Source of the DNA: JBATTK01 sp049670505
GTDB taxonomy: Bacteria > Bacteroidota > Bacteroidia > Flavobacteriales > Flavobacteriaceae
Assembly (NCBI GenBank): GCA_049670505.1
Contig: JBATTK010000132.1
Coordinates: 1 to 15,673, forward strand
Length of the DNA stretch: 15,673 bases
Direction of reading: 5' to 3'
In this document: one piece after another, positions 14,831-15,673 of the stretch
Numbering within the stretch: position 1 is the first letter of the stretch
Layout of the letters: the number at the start of each line of letters is the position of its first letter
Notes under the pieces: generated by a model
Databases searched by the model: none
Told to the model about the DNA's origin: nothing
The model's input: the letters and a program-made list of their open reading frames with translations, nothing else
Translations under genes and position numbers: made by a program

Positions 14831-15673
14831 ATGAGACTTTTTATCACCTTTCTGGCCGTTGTACTTCTTCTTTCCTGTGAAACAAAAAAGGAGGATAAAG
14901 TAGGTAGCTTTCAGACCCATTTTGAAGCTTCCGATGGTAAGGAAACTGCCTCTTACCTGCAAGTAATAGATTTCTACATTCAACTCGCCAAAGAGTTTCC
15001 GGAAATAAATATACAGACCATAGGGGATACCGATAGTGGTTTTCCATTACACATCGTTACCTTTAACCTGGACGGTGATTTTAACTTTCAAAAGATTGGT
15101 GAAGAAAAGACTATAGTCTTGATCAATAATGGCATACACCCCGGGGAAAGTGATGGTATAGATGCTACAATGCTCCTGTATAGGGACTTGGCCCTTGAAA
15201 AAATAGCACCCCCAAAAAATACAGTACTGGTTACCATACCTATCTACAATATTGGTGGGGCACTGAACAGAAATTCTACCACAAGGGCAAATCAGAATGG
15301 CCCTGTATCCTATGGATTCCGAGGCAACGCGCAAAATTATGACCTCAACAGGGACTTTATAAAAAGTGATACAAAAAACGCAAGGACTTTTGCAACAATT
15401 TTCCATTTGATCAAACCGGATATTTTCATAGATAATCATGTAAGTAATGGAGCCGATTATCAATATACCCTAACACATCTTTTTACCCAACACAACAAAT
15501 TGGGAGGCGAATTGGGCGAGTACCTCCAGGAAGAAATGATGCCTTCCCTGGAAAATTCCCTAACAAAATCCAACTGGGACATTACACCATATGTAAACGT
15601 ATTCAATCAAGTTCCGGAAAACGGATTTTCACAGTTTATGGATTATCCCAGATATTCTACAGGGTATACTACG
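14831..15673 (+). CDS. M14 family zinc carboxypeptidase, lipoprotein (3' end outside window)
   Basis: The frame runs from ATG 14831 off the right edge with 281 codons visible. The N-terminus MRLFITFLAVVLLLSCETKK is a type II signal peptide with lipobox LLSC, so C16 should be lipidated and the protein held in the inner or outer membrane. Zinc ligands of the M14 fold are visible: H103 and E106 in GIHPGESDG, and H203 in DIFIDNHVSNG. The DLNRDF block (171-176) provides the substrate-carboxylate Asn/Arg pair typical of the family. The C-terminal catalytic Glu lies beyond the window or in its last part and was not identified. The enzyme should trim C-terminal residues from peptides or cell-wall peptides outside the cytoplasm; the exact substrate is unknown. 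It starts 59 bp after the response regulator. Confidence 0.9.
   Translation, partial: MRLFITFLAVVLLLSCETKKEDKVGSFQTHFEASDGKETASYLQVIDFYIQLAKEFPEINIQTIGDTDSGFPLHIVTFNLDGDFNFQKIGEEKTIVLINNGIHPGESDGIDATMLLYRDLALEKIAPPKNTVLVTIPIYNIGGALNRNSTTRANQNGPVSYGFRGNAQNYDLNRDFIKSDTKNARTFATIFHLIKPDIFIDNHVSNGADYQYTLTHLFTQHNKLGGELGEYLQEEMMPSLENSLTKSNWDITPYVNVFNQVPENGFSQFMDYPRYSTGYTT

Noticed and set aside
15047..15463. Minus-strand open frame of 138 codons opposite the M14 peptidase
   Set aside because: The plus strand carries intact zinc-binding motifs here and the antisense product shows no domain-like pattern.

Overview
The window looks like core chromosome of a marine-type Flavobacteriaceae bacterium (phylum Bacteroidota). 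The evidence is moderate-to-low GC (about 40 % by eye), almost no Shine-Dalgarno sequences, several upstream boxes that match the Bacteroidota sigma consensus (TTTG, about 19 nt, TAnnTTTG), a small Thx-type ribosomal protein gene, a Bacteroidota-style PEP carboxylase, and PASTA, rluD, ddl and coaD side by side. The genus cannot be fixed from the sequence.

Layout. Bases 1-163 hold the 3' end of a small GIY-YIG nuclease gene, followed by a perfect 8-bp-stem palindrome (171-190) just ahead of trpA (206-970). A secreted M20 metallopeptidase (1003-2505) and an aldo/keto reductase (2645-3652) follow on the + strand. The reductase ends tail to tail with a minus-strand uracil-DNA-glycosylase-fold gene (3649-4305), sharing 4 bases. 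Next on the minus strand is PEP carboxylase (4360-6906). Its upstream region (6907-7211) holds a candidate ppc promoter with an operator-like repeat, then a promoter for a 41-codon plus-strand gene (7212-7337) that encodes ribosomal protein Thx and is easily missed by length filters. yaaA (7402-8163), an RluA/RluD-type pseudouridine synthase (8260-9282) and a membrane-anchored PASTA protein (9285-9872) run on the minus strand. They are divergent from ddl (10069-11049) and coaD (11081-11536) on the plus strand. The right end has a soluble multi-PAS histidine kinase (11762-14380) overlapping a single-domain response regulator (14367-14771), and then a lipoprotein M14 zinc carboxypeptidase cut by the window end (14831-15673).

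How the genes relate. trpA belongs to tryptophan synthesis. ppc replenishes oxaloacetate. Thx and the pseudouridine synthase concern the ribosome. ddl and the PASTA protein both concern peptidoglycan, and coaD makes CoA. The kinase and regulator are a self-contained two-component pair whose input and output cannot be read from the window. Both secreted peptidases (M20 with an SPI-type signal, M14 with a lipobox) fit the protein-degrading lifestyle common in the group.

No phage, insertion sequence, CRISPR array, toxin-antitoxin or defence island is visible. The most unusual elements are the GIY-YIG gene with its neighbouring palindromic repeat beside trpA, the altered catalytic-loop and C-terminal residues of PEP carboxylase, and the tandem repeat in the ppc promoter region.
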